DNA from: Icerya purchasi | Taxonomy: Eukaryota; Arthropoda; Insecta; Hemiptera; Monophlebidae | Reading direction: 5' to 3' | Assembly (NCBI GenBank): GCA_039619475.1 | Contig: CM077116.1 | Coordinates: forward strand, 375,894,188 to 375,958,187 | Length of the DNA: 64,000 bases | Shown here: positions 55,701-60,374 of the stretch, piece after piece | Position numbering within the stretch: the stretch's first letter is position 1 | Layout of the letters: every line of letters begins with the position of its first letter | Position numbers and translations under genes: made by a program | Notes under the pieces: model-generated | Seen by the model: only the letters and a program-made list of their open reading frames with translations | Databases searched by the model: none | What the model was told of the DNA's origin: nothing

Positions 55701-58700
55701 AAAAATATTTAGAGTTTGAAAAAAATGAAATAATCTTAAACTAACAGATTCGAAAAAAATTATTATGAATGATGAGAAAATCATTGTTATCAGATGGATG
55801 CATGGGAATGAATGGTATGGTTTCACTGTAGTTTCAGGGGGGGGGGGTGTACTCATGAAAATCAATAGAAAAGAATTTAAATTTGTGTAGGGTGGATAGG
55901 GGAGAGGGAAAATATGAAACAGCGTTAAATAAAAATATACTCGAATTAATTTTTGAATACTTACGATTGGAAAAAGACTTTAGAGGGGAAAAAATATATT
56001 TTAGACTAATTCCATAATACATAGACATGAAAAATTATTATGAACAATATGAGGAATACTGTTAGAAGATGTTTACGCAATCATACTAGTGAAGATATCA
56101 ATGGATTTATTTTTAGAACCTGAGAAAAAATAAAATAAGAAAATTATCAACGGACGGAGGAAATGATTGGAAGCGAAAAAAAATATAATTAGGCTGATTC
56201 TATAATATTAGACTTGAAAAAGTTATTATGTACGACAAGAGAACTACTGGTAGCAGATGAGTGCGAGGGAACATTATGTGCGAATGAAAGAGTGGCTAAT
56301 ACATTGACAGATTAATTTTTAGAATCGGAGAAACAAAACAGAAGAAATAAACAGAAGTGTAAAAGAAAAATATAGTTAGGCTAATTCTATAATATTTTGA
56401 CTCGAAAATAAAATATGTACGAAGTGGTGGTGTGTATGTGTGTGTGTGTGTGATATCGCGGTGTTTATTTCGGTGGCGACGGAGCGTGCATGGAATAGTA
56501 CAGTGTACCTTTGTACAGGTTAACTCAATGCTTGATATGTGTGCAGGAATGGACGGTGTGCTTTTGCAATGAACAGAGAATATGTAAAAATAAAAAAAAA
56601 TAAATATCAACGGATTAAGTATAAGATCGGAAGCGGAAAAAGACGAAAAATATATATCAGGTGGCGGTGTATATGTGTGCGTGTGTGAACGTATAGCGAT
56701 CGTGAACAGGTTTCTATCGGTGGCGTGTGAGAGTGAGCATAGATGATCGGCTAGTTAATTTCAAAACGAACGACTGGAATTCACCTCACCTGGTGACAGT
56801 TTCAACTAGTTGCTGGAACATTTAAATATTTCCATTACAGCCGCGCTCGCGCTTACATAATACATCTCGTAGCAGCACACTCGCCCGCTCTCATTCGACT
56901 GATGGAACGATCAAATATTTTCTTTAAAAATAAAATTTTTAAAAAAAAAATGTCGGAACGGAGCACGACTCGGAAAATTCCTTTAAAATTTGGATTCTAA
57001 GTGTTGAGATTCAAACGTTTTTATCACTCCGGCAAAATTTTACCCCTCTCAACCTCGAAAAATGAAAATTAAAAAGTATGCTACATATATTACACACAGA
57101 GTCATATATAATACATACACATGATGATAGAAGGGCGGGTATGGGAAAGCGAGTACACTTTCATAGCGGCTAAGGCTATGTTGAATATATGCGTGGAAAC
57201 GGTGCGAGCGCATTTATAGATAATAGTATGAACGGGGAATCATGAAAATTTGAAGAAATTTTGGGGAAACTTGGGTGAATTTTAACCATATGGATACAAA
57301 TTGGGGTGAACTTTCAGCACCTGTACGCTAATTGGGGTGGATTTTGTCTACCCTGATGGGAATTAGGGATCGAATTAGCGGAACTGTCCAGGAAAATTGG
57401 GGGGGGGGACTTTGGTTAAATTTGATCGCATGGACATAAATTGGGGTAACTTTGGGCTCTAAAAGAGAAAATGGGGTTAATTTTTAGCACCCTGATGAGA
57501 ATTTGGGGTGAAATTTCAGCAACCGTCCAGGAAATTTGTGGGGAACTAGGAGGAACTGGGGGAAACTTGGGGTAACTTTGGGCTCCAAGACAGAAATTGG
57601 GGTTAGTTTTGAGCAGCTGGACACAAATTGGGGTGAGTTTTGAGCACCAGGGGACAAATTGGGGTGAATTTTGAGCACCGGGGGACAAATTGGGGTGAAT
57701 TTTGAGCACCGGGGGACAAATTGGGGTGAATTTTGAGCACCGGGGGACAAATAGGGGTTGGTGACGTCAGACTTCCCAGCTTGCCCATTTTTACACTACT
57801 TTAAATTTTGGAAAAAAAAATAAAAAAGACCTGAATTCATTTGTAATTTGGGCATATGGTCGAGACTTCCCGATTAATACTGATAAAATTAAAATTATAT
57901 GTACATAAGAATACCGATAGCCGTTACCGGACGTTTATCCCCAACAAGTTTTGTAATAAAATGCCATAATTGCATACATGATAGCAATGATGTCGCAGAG
58001 CGCGGATTGTATAATTTTGCAGAATGTACCTTAAAATGTGATACTCAGGAGTTACTATTGATAGTAATGTAAGCTGGAACATCACATTTTGGATTTAATA
58101 AATAAAGTTAAGCAACCCCGGCAATTTATATGCCTTTGATGATCACAAAAATTTAAAGACAATACCATAACGCTCTAATATTAGCGAGTTTATCTTACAT
58201 CATACTATCCTGGGGAGGAGGGGAGAAAATAAATGCGAGTATAAAAACGTAAACTCCATTTGTAAGAGAAGTCTCAAACTCAACGGAAGAATCTAAATCA
58301 ATGGAATTGTAATATAAATTGGTGAAGGAAACCGATGATCCACTAAATCCTTATATTTTATGCGATTATAAGCTTCATCAAATCCGGAAAACAGAGAAGA
58401 TAACTAGATATCCTCGACTAAAATTACATATCATAAAACCTAAAGGTAAAAATAATTTTATCAATACAACGAAGGAATCAGTTTTGATTGACTTATTAGG
58501 GTGAAGTTCCGACACTGAAATCATGAACATAAAGAACGAAAAAAAAAAATATTTGTTCGAAATTAAAACTGGTTACTAGGTAACCTTAACGACTTCAAAA
58601 CAAATAAATTCCAGATCATGATTTCGAGATGGAGTGAACTTAACTATGATATTGATCTTTTGTATAGTTTGGGACCACCAGTGTATAAACTAATTTGCTA

Positions 58701-60374
58701 GTTGGTTTGTGTAGCGAATTCTTCCTTATTACAAATAGCAGTATTGTATAAGTGTCAATTTTATTTTGCTATTATTTTACGGATGATTTGTAATTTTATT
58801 TAAGAATTGGTTGATATTAAATTTTATATTCATATCAATCGTATATGATCAATTATTCTGAGCTTTATTACAACCTACAGACGGGCAAAAAAATAATAAA
58901 AAGGAAACAAATATATCTGGCGGTTTATAAAACAAAATTGGTAATTTCTAAGAGAACTAGCGGGGACGGATTACGGTTTCTACGACATTTTTCAGAAACG
59001 GTTTTACAATCCAGCTCCGATTTATATAAAAAAAAAACAACAAGTTACAATGATGGTTTTGAGTGCAGCTGTTTAAAAAGCATAGTCTATAGTGAGAGAT
59101 ATCTATGCGGCTTTTTACGATAAATGGCCGTTTTTTAGGTTTCGCAGTGAAACGCACTAATCTATTTTCTCCGCACATCCAGTCTATATATGTAATTGTT
59201 ATCTGTTCGCAATAATTCGATAACTGGAAAGCTTCATATTAAGAAATCGAATAATTTTACTTAATGAACGCAGGAATTGTTATAAAATTCGTCAGTTGGC
59301 ACGTTGAAAAGTCGCAAAACGGAATCTAACAGAGCTGACAATATTGTCTTCGAATTCAAACGTACACACCGAGTACGAAAATTAGTTCGGATTTAAAACG
59401 CAATCAATTTAGATCTGTTTCAAATTCAGATCAGCTATTTTGCATTTTCACGAATATTTCTCTGGAAAATAGATGAAATCGGTGTAATTTAGATTTCTTT
59501 CAGATTCAAATTACATGTTCCAAGTTGACATTTATTCTGCCGAAAAAAAAGTTTCTAGCCTATTTTATTTAACCTTTAAGATGTCAGTGATGTTTACAAT
59601 TTTATTATTTTATTAATTAACTTACAAAAACCGGATGTATAAATATACTTCATTTAATAATGAAGTGAGATAATACAAGATCAAGGCGCGGGGAAAATTA
59701 ATGTAAAAAAAAAAATAAATTATAAAATATTGATTTGGAGCAATAACTTTTCTACATTTATGTAGTTACCTCTTTTTTTTTTTTTTTTTTGGGCCCCAAC
59801 TCTCACTATTTGTCCGATGCGTCTAAGAACTTTTTTGTTTCATCGAAACTGGCAACGCGATAAATGTAAAAATTTATATTACTTCACCCGCTAGAAGTAA
59901 ATGAAAAATTTTTCAAAAACTTGAATCAATCAATCTCTTTGAAGCACCTAAAATCTCAAAACCGTTAACAAATCTACACAGTGTTATTATTTCTTTCCGC
60001 GTACATCGCTGTGATTCAGAGTTCACTTCGCTCTAACTACTGATCATCTAAAAAATGATGTTCAACCACTTCAGATGTGAGGGTGACCGACAACGATCAC
60101 ATTTCAATCAAAACGTTTTTACCAGTACACAACGATGCATGCATTTCTTTTATATTTCTTTTTCTGTAAATGTGCGTTGCGGTTAATATTGTTAACGTAA
60201 GCAAAGAGATGAGTTTCGTTTCCGGGTATCGAGCTAATCGATTTTTGTTATAATATTATCATCGTTCGGAATTTTTAAATTTGATTCGGAATAATTTAAT
60301 ATTTTACTTAGAATCCGGAAAACGGCGAAATTCCTACGTCTATCGAGTTAAATGAGCAGTTAGCAGGTGTGTAA
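17783..60374 (+). CDS. SLC1-family (EAAT-like) transporter, 8 coding exons
   Basis: Coding exons: 17783-17879, 25721-25846, 27416-27884, 28054-28287, 31527-31718, 37773-37907, 41180-41279, 60312-60374. All junctions are GT-AG and stay in frame, giving 471 residues, the usual length for the family. SLC1 proteins are trimeric plasma-membrane, sodium-driven transporters of acidic or neutral amino acids. Landmarks are TM1 (about 18-37), [16 protein letters not shown] in TM2, [14 protein letters not shown], two N-glycosylation sequons (N118, N171), HP1 (about 303-316), NMDGS in TM7 (341-345) and [16 protein letters not shown] in TM8 (415-430). TM8 keeps the substrate- and ion-binding D419, R422, N426 and D430 equivalents. 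Unusual: L349 replaces the proton/potassium-coupling Glu, K309 sits in the HP1 serine tip, one residue is missing before TIN in TM7, and HP2 reads SSAAIPSAA instead of GAAGIPQAG. The family is certain; the substrate is not. An upstream non-coding exon is likely but not identified. Confidence 0.9.
18950..19459 (-). pseudogene. R1-like LINE, 3' part, split by an I-element insertion
   Basis: On the minus strand, in a few shifting frames, this reads [13 protein letters not shown], then an LCLWI segment, then [27 protein letters not shown], and [13 protein letters not shown]. This is the region after the reverse transcriptase of R1-like elements: the SAYRTVS box, the LTGHG.F..YL box and a C..C...H zinc-like end. 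Stops and frameshifts show decay. The reading continues across the I element into 24469-24680. It lies in intron 1 of the transporter, antisense to it. Confidence 0.6.
19449..19459. repeat. target-site duplication, left copy
   Basis: TAAAATGATTT here matches 24469-24479 exactly. It abuts the (TTA)n tail of the I-type LINE. The last bases overlap the tail, so the true duplication is 9-11 bp. Confidence 0.6.
19650..23275 (-). pseudogene. I-type LINE ORF2 (EN-RT-RNase H), broken
   Basis: Endonuclease: [15 protein letters not shown] and AIQETRL near 23200, then [19 protein letters not shown] near 22800. Reverse transcriptase: [16 protein letters not shown] near 21820, FFDLEKAYD near 21450 with the first catalytic Asp, NGVPQRS near 21310, and FADDINI near 21210 with the catalytic Asp pair. 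Thumb region: [12 protein letters not shown] near 20820. RNase H: CFTDGSK, YTAELIA, QNDSVSS and then [17 protein letters not shown], which together carry the four acidic metal-binding residues. Enzymatic motifs are well preserved, but frame breaks near 20050, 20500, 21130, 21790, 22300 and 22600 prevent a full protein. Confidence 0.8.
23619..24235 (-). pseudogene. I-type LINE ORF1 (gag-like), broken
   Basis: The longest intact piece (23945-23619, 108 codons) contains [20 protein letters not shown] and a [20 protein letters not shown] stretch. The IIIANVPP part looks like the strand of an RNA-binding fold common in LINE ORF1 proteins. Upstream pieces in another frame ([20 protein letters not shown]) belong to the same gene. 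The role would be nucleic-acid chaperone and particle formation. Assignment rests mainly on position before ORF2. Confidence 0.5.
24469..24479. repeat. target-site duplication, right copy
   Basis: TAAAATGATTT, identical to 19449-19459, sits at the 5' end of the I-type LINE. Confidence 0.6.
24469..24680 (-). pseudogene. R1-like LINE, part 5' of the I insertion
   Basis: The minus strand reads [20 protein letters not shown], then [20 protein letters not shown], a poly-A slip, then EQRKIIL at the junction. In R1-like LINEs this thumb region (G+...D.R.LY..+F.S+..Y) is followed directly by a +R.+[10 protein letters not shown] box. That box is found 5 kb away at 19440, on the other side of the I element. 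So the two pieces are one older LINE. Confidence 0.5.
25480..25521. repeat. AT microsatellite
   Basis: TA dinucleotide run of about 20 units with a few ACAT interruptions. Confidence 0.9.
25721..25846 (+). CDS. transporter exon 2 (TM2)
   Basis: Encodes residues 33-74. It contains [16 protein letters not shown], the conserved TM2 signature of SLC1 proteins. Acceptor TTTCTTTCAG, donor GTTAGT. The intron before it carries the nested LINEs; the intron after it carries a hAT-like MITE. Confidence 0.9.
26376..26678. mobile_element. hAT-like MITE, 303 bp
   Basis: A short non-coding element. Its left end is CGTGGGGACGTCGCTAAG, and its right end in reverse complement is CAAGGGCGTCGCCAGCC. The ends form imperfect inverted repeats and are flanked by a perfect 8-bp duplication AACGGAAT (26368-26375 and 26679-26686). 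An 8-bp duplication fits hAT transposase. The interior has a G-rich and C-rich stretch and no protein. Confidence 0.6.
27416..27884 (+). CDS. transporter exon 3 (TM3, TM4, start of TM5)
   Basis: Largest coding exon, residues 75-230. It starts with the TASLN stretch that follows TM2, then TM3 ([20 protein letters not shown]). The TM4 extracellular loop has sequons N118 and N171 and the [14 protein letters not shown] motif. TM4 follows ([17 protein letters not shown]). Donor GTAAAT is acceptable. A plus-strand ATG at 27370 lies before the acceptor and is not the protein start. Confidence 0.92.
28054..28287 (+). CDS. transporter exon 4 (TM5, TM6, start of HP1)
   Basis: Residues 231-308. It reads [14 protein letters not shown] (the TM5 signature WxxPVG is completed across the junction), then TM6 ([16 protein letters not shown]) and [23 protein letters not shown] leading into hairpin HP1. 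Donor GTAAGT. Confidence 0.92.
28759..29150 (-). pseudogene. jockey-like LINE, 3' end only
   Basis: Two overlapping minus-strand frames give the end of a jockey-like reverse transcriptase: [31 protein letters not shown], then [15 protein letters not shown], then [11 protein letters not shown] and a terminal [12 protein letters not shown] before the stop at 28759-28761. I recall the L.+++L++..W.YG and NKVLR..+NA boxes from jockey ORF2. It is 5'-truncated and frameshifted near 28990, so inactive. It lies in intron 4 of the transporter. Confidence 0.7.
31022..31145. repeat. TAA / AATT microsatellite
   Basis: A (TAA)n run, a short spacer with AAATC units, an AATT run, then another TAA run. It may be the tail of an unrecognised LINE, but no reading frame before it supports that. 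Confidence 0.75.
31527..31718 (+). CDS. transporter exon 5 (HP1 end, TM7)
   Basis: Residues 309-372. It begins [14 protein letters not shown], the second half of HP1, and contains [17 protein letters not shown], the TM7 sodium-binding signature. Two departures from glutamate transporters lie here. K309 replaces one of the serines of the usual S-S-S-S-A-T-L-P-V-T tip. L349 follows ALY where EAAT proteins have the Glu needed for proton symport and potassium antiport. One residue of the usual GATIN is absent. Donor GTAAGT, acceptor TTGCACAG. Confidence 0.92.
31719..33636 (+). other. intron 5, left part
   Basis: No gene or recognisable mobile element. Poly-A runs at 31925-31960 and T runs near 32325 and 32830. 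Confidence 0.6.
33637..33873 (+). repeat. Tc1-like left inverted repeat (IR/DR)
   Basis: Pairs with 35126-35359. An ATATTCGGAC motif near the outer end (about 33651) recurs twice at the inner end (about 33842 and 33862, one ending in T). These are candidate transposase-binding direct repeats. Confidence 0.8.
33994..35079 (+). CDS. Tc1-family transposase, DD34E
   Basis: 361 codons, uninterrupted. The N-terminal paired-type DNA-binding region has a first helix-turn-helix at about 28-66 ([20 protein letters not shown]), a GRP linker (KQKGRPEKL, 77-84), and a second helix-turn-helix at about 85-133. The catalytic core holds D174 in FTDESKF, D265 in YQDNDPKH and E300 in NPIENLW. The last two have 34 residues between them, the DD34E spacing of Tc1 elements. 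A glycine-rich box ([12 protein letters not shown], 209-220) is present. The enzyme would excise the element and insert it at TA. The start could be M19 or M20 rather than M1. All catalytic residues are present, so it may be active. Confidence 0.95.
   Translation: MIDSTHMRKSSFNALREKMMLRKSKNTSCEVRQMVIFNRVKGKSGNEISPLLNLPRSTVYDIVNRFQREDRIESHKQKGRPEKLTDVEKRFIRREIEKNPKMSASKLATALLERTGKEVTSQTIRNTFRSMGYKSRTARLKPLLSTVNQRKRFNFAGEYRIKDEGFWKNVIFTDESKFNVFSSDGKVRVWRKPNTALEQKNIKPTVKYGGGSVMVWGCFSASGVGSLVFIDGVMNADAYIEILRDHLHSSAEKLGIRQTFVFYQDNDPKHKAYKTKVWLLYNCPKVLDTPPQSPDCNPIENLWEYLDSKVRQHTISSKAELKEILQEEWHKIPATYLEKLVSSVPRRWHAVYKAKGIHTKY
35126..35359 (-). repeat. Tc1-like right inverted repeat (IR/DR)
   Basis: Inverse of 33637-33873 with about 85-90% match by eye. 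Outer motif GTCCGAATATT at 35336, inner motifs at about 35130 and 35151 (GTCCGAATATT and GTTCGAATATT). Confidence 0.8.
35437..35444. repeat. hAT target-site duplication, left
   Basis: ATTTCAAC, repeated exactly at 37523-37530. Confidence 0.85.
36052..36207 (+). pseudogene. hAT transposase, BED finger remnant
   Basis: Begins [20 protein letters not shown] then AICNY. After a frame change it continues [18 protein letters not shown] and KIIHNRM. SxVWxYAEK, CxxC, GSxSAxxxHL and xxxH are the elements of a BED zinc finger. A frame shift near 36127 and the loss of everything after the finger make it non-functional. Confidence 0.7.
36215..37047. repeat. 833-bp imperfect palindrome inside the hAT element
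   Basis: GTTATTTTCGGTTTTTTTAC at the left end is mirrored by the inverse at 37028-37047. Further in, CTTGTTGGAGGTTAAAG (36270) pairs with TTAACCTCCAACAAG (about 36977), and AAACATGCATTTTTGGCTGA (36361) pairs with its inverse near 36745. It looks like a foldback-type MITE inserted after the BED finger. No clear target duplication was found. Confidence 0.65.
37773..37907 (+). CDS. transporter exon 6 (HP2, start of TM8)
   Basis: Residues 373-417. HP2 reads [19 protein letters not shown] in place of the common SIGAAGIPQAGLV, keeping the central Ile-Pro of the hairpin tip. It ends in LLAVDWF, the start of TM8. Acceptor TTATTCTAG, donor GTAAGT. Confidence 0.92.
38771..38803. repeat. AT microsatellite
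   Basis: About sixteen AT units. Confidence 0.9.
39398..39432. repeat. GT then CGTG microsatellite
   Basis: A GT run passes into GTGC units (TGCGTGCGTGCGTGCG). Confidence 0.9.
41180..41279 (+). CDS. transporter exon 7 (TM8)
   Basis: Residues 418-451. Completes TM8 as [20 protein letters not shown], followed by [15 protein letters not shown]419, R422, N426 and D430 occupy the positions of the EAAT residues that hold the substrate amino group, the side-chain carboxylate and sodium. Donor GTATGT; the palindromic element begins 111 bp later. Confidence 0.92.
41385..41390. repeat. Polinton target-site duplication, left
   Basis: TTAAAT, identical to 57801-57806. Confidence 0.9.
41440..41900 (+). 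repeat. terminal tandem repeats, 31-bp unit, left
   Basis: Units with GGTGCTCAAAATTCACCCC and AATTTGTCCCCC occur at 41450, 41481 and 41512 (31-bp spacing), then decay into looser CACCCCAATTT or TTACCCCAA units down to about 41900. The right arm has one more exact unit. Confidence 0.85.
42680..43260 (+). repeat. diverged repeats with GAATTAGTCTAA motif, left arm
   Basis: Three or four units of about 180-200 bp share a CATAATAATTTTTC stretch, TATTATAGAATTAGCCTAA, a TATATTTTTT run and a TTCTAAAAATTAAT stretch. More solitary copies of the motif lie at 45.2-46.3 kb. They are mirrored in the right arm. Confidence 0.6.
43944..44873 (+). CDS. 309-aa mobile-element protein, left-arm copy
   Basis: An intact frame of 309 codons with A at -3 of its ATG. 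Residues 1-45 are acidic and rich in Ser and Gln. Residues 66-235 form a domain whose order of parts matches a family I recall as uncharacterised proteins in arthropod and cnidarian mobile DNA. These parts are a strand DISIHID, then [10 protein letters not shown], then [10 protein letters not shown], then a strand [17 protein letters not shown], then VNMDKVF, and finally a zinc-like box CKHH(211-214)...HCA(221-223)..NV...W(233). The beginning resembles an RNase H or exonuclease fold, but I cannot identify a full catalytic set. There is no signal peptide or membrane segment. It has an identical twin at 54289-55218. Function unknown. Confidence 0.75.
   Translation: MNNNTDSIDIKVDEFIQNSFSSDSVSHTTSSPQSQQSDDGYTAEGSISSVHNIIGPVLLSEQADIAEYFVDISIHIDCDYGFRVTELAMIDMSGGKCLHTLYKPSRAWHSSKTPHLQCSSMSHHLKNPSLFPCREETFMARDIFTIISQKPRARIYILTVYAKLTLMELNEKSELLSDLDYEIVNMDKVFRLHSIENLHEEYFDISNLITCKHHNENDSFHCAAKNVMVMKAWYDHVINPLKLMNNLNINDLSQLFITATKEMKITLFPSCVGDIYAFLPDRLKPDDMIKSLLPCYEHEHDEEFVYEVC
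45000..46700 (+). other. left arm, AT-rich non-coding part
   Basis: No gene seen. The stretch carries at least six copies of the AATTAGTCTAARTATA-type motif (for example near 45210, 45440, 45815, 45978, 46072 and 46270), each followed by T-rich DNA. The 60-codon frame at 46437 is not convincing. Confidence 0.5.
46740..47720 (+). repeat. T-rich tandem repeats, ~124-bp unit, left arm
   Basis: TATTTCTTAACATGTTCTTC, then TTTTTCATCAATTTATGTTA and TTTCACATCGTTTTTCT occur at about 47480 and again at 47604. An older, more diverged copy lies at 46745-46880. Confidence 0.65.
47823..48990 (+). repeat. two diverged direct copies ~780 bp apart, left arm
   Basis: GAGGAGTACTTTTCAGGTCG at 47824 recurs as GAGGAGTACTTTTTGGACTG at 48604. 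For about 390 bp after that both copies run in parallel (ACATGTATACTTC, then TATAGTATAATGG, GCTAGTGAGATGA, GAGTGCATCC), with scattered changes. Confidence 0.7.
49388..49775. repeat. AT microsatellite at the centre of the palindrome
   Basis: About 390 bp made of TACATATATACATATATATC-type units and TA runs. It holds the axis of symmetry at about 49581. It encodes only spurious Tyr-Ile repeat frames and is the presumed loop or turn-around point between the arms. Confidence 0.85.
54289..55218 (-). CDS. 309-aa mobile-element protein, right-arm copy
   Basis: Same 309 residues as the gene at 43944-44873, without a single amino-acid change, transcribed towards the right end of the element. The two genes thus point inward-to-centre in each arm's own orientation, from the ends toward the axis. 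Both copies being unbroken while the surrounding arm DNA has indels in homopolymers suggests a recent origin or selection. All comments on the fold and family made for the left copy apply. Confidence 0.75.
   Translation of the reverse strand: MNNNTDSIDIKVDEFIQNSFSSDSVSHTTSSPQSQQSDDGYTAEGSISSVHNIIGPVLLSEQADIAEYFVDISIHIDCDYGFRVTELAMIDMSGGKCLHTLYKPSRAWHSSKTPHLQCSSMSHHLKNPSLFPCREETFMARDIFTIISQKPRARIYILTVYAKLTLMELNEKSELLSDLDYEIVNMDKVFRLHSIENLHEEYFDISNLITCKHHNENDSFHCAAKNVMVMKAWYDHVINPLKLMNNLNINDLSQLFITATKEMKITLFPSCVGDIYAFLPDRLKPDDMIKSLLPCYEHEHDEEFVYEVC
57260..57770 (-). repeat. terminal tandem repeats, 31-bp unit, right
   Basis: Mirror of 41440-41900 with one more exact 31-bp GGTGCTCAAAATTCACCCC unit than the left block. 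Confidence 0.85.
57801..57806. repeat. Polinton target-site duplication, right
   Basis: TTAAAT, identical to 41385-41390. Confidence 0.9.
57840..58510 (+). pseudogene. LINE reverse transcriptase 3' relic
   Basis: In three shifting plus-strand frames this gives [20 protein letters not shown], then HNCIHDSND, then [11 protein letters not shown], then [12 protein letters not shown], then [16 protein letters not shown], then [20 protein letters not shown] and [20 protein letters not shown]. This order (a W....+.+N..KTK box, LGVTIDSNLSW, a Y..+..S.++YGI+.WGG box, and a terminal R.P+..L...G....N box) is that of the C-terminal half of a jockey/CR1-type LINE. Heavily decayed. It adjoins the right edge of the Polinton in intron 7. 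Confidence 0.5.
58515..60311 (+). other. intron 7, right part
   Basis: No gene recognised. It has an AT-rich background with T runs near 59773-59790. The 92-codon frame at 58845 has no recognisable feature. Confidence 0.5.
60312..60374 (+). CDS. transporter exon 8 (C-terminal tail, stop)
   Basis: Residues 452-471, [20 protein letters not shown], then TAA at 60372-60374. Acceptor TTTTACTTAG in phase 0, matching the phase of exon 7. The tail is acidic and cytoplasmic, as in other SLC1 proteins. Because the tail is short and poorly conserved, this exon is less certain than the others, but the reading frame, acceptor and length all agree. Confidence 0.7.
   Translation, partial: NPENGEIPTSIELNEQLAGV

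Larger units (their letters stand above)
41391..57800. mobile_element. giant palindromic Maverick/Polinton-type element
   Basis: 16,410 bp. Both ends read AGTAGTGTAAAAATGGGCAA inward, giving 5'-AG...CT-3' termini, and a perfect 6-bp duplication TTAAAT flanks them. These two traits are those reported for Maverick/Polinton integration. Unlike known Polintons, whose inverted repeats are a few hundred bases around ~10 genes, here the inverted repeats are the whole element. The left arm (41391 to about 49387) and right arm (about 49776 to 57800) match base for base except for about a dozen differences I could see. No protein-primed DNA polymerase, retroviral-type integrase, packaging ATPase, protease or capsid gene was found. 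Each arm has one 309-codon gene. It must rely on other elements for movement. Confidence 0.85.
49776..57800 (-). repeat. right arm of the 16.4-kb palindrome
   Basis: Inverse of the left arm. Mirror positions sum to about 99162 near the centre and 99191 at the ends. The shift of 29 comes mostly from one extra 31-bp unit in the right terminal block. Differences seen include 12 against 11 C's at 43314/55837, 11 against 10 G's at 48691/50462, and single changes near 41588, 41611, 41828, 41967 and 42028 and their mirrors. Confidence 0.9.

Noticed and set aside
41391..57800. Palindrome as a simple assembly or library fold-back artefact
   Set aside because: A fold-back artefact would return to the same flank. 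Here the left and right flanks differ and belong to successive exons of one gene. A 6-bp duplication borders the element, and the arms differ by a 31-bp unit and several single bases. Long reads would still be the final proof.
58845..59123. 92-codon frame in intron 7
   Set aside because: No motif, no splice context, and an overlapping antisense frame of similar length. Consistent with chance.
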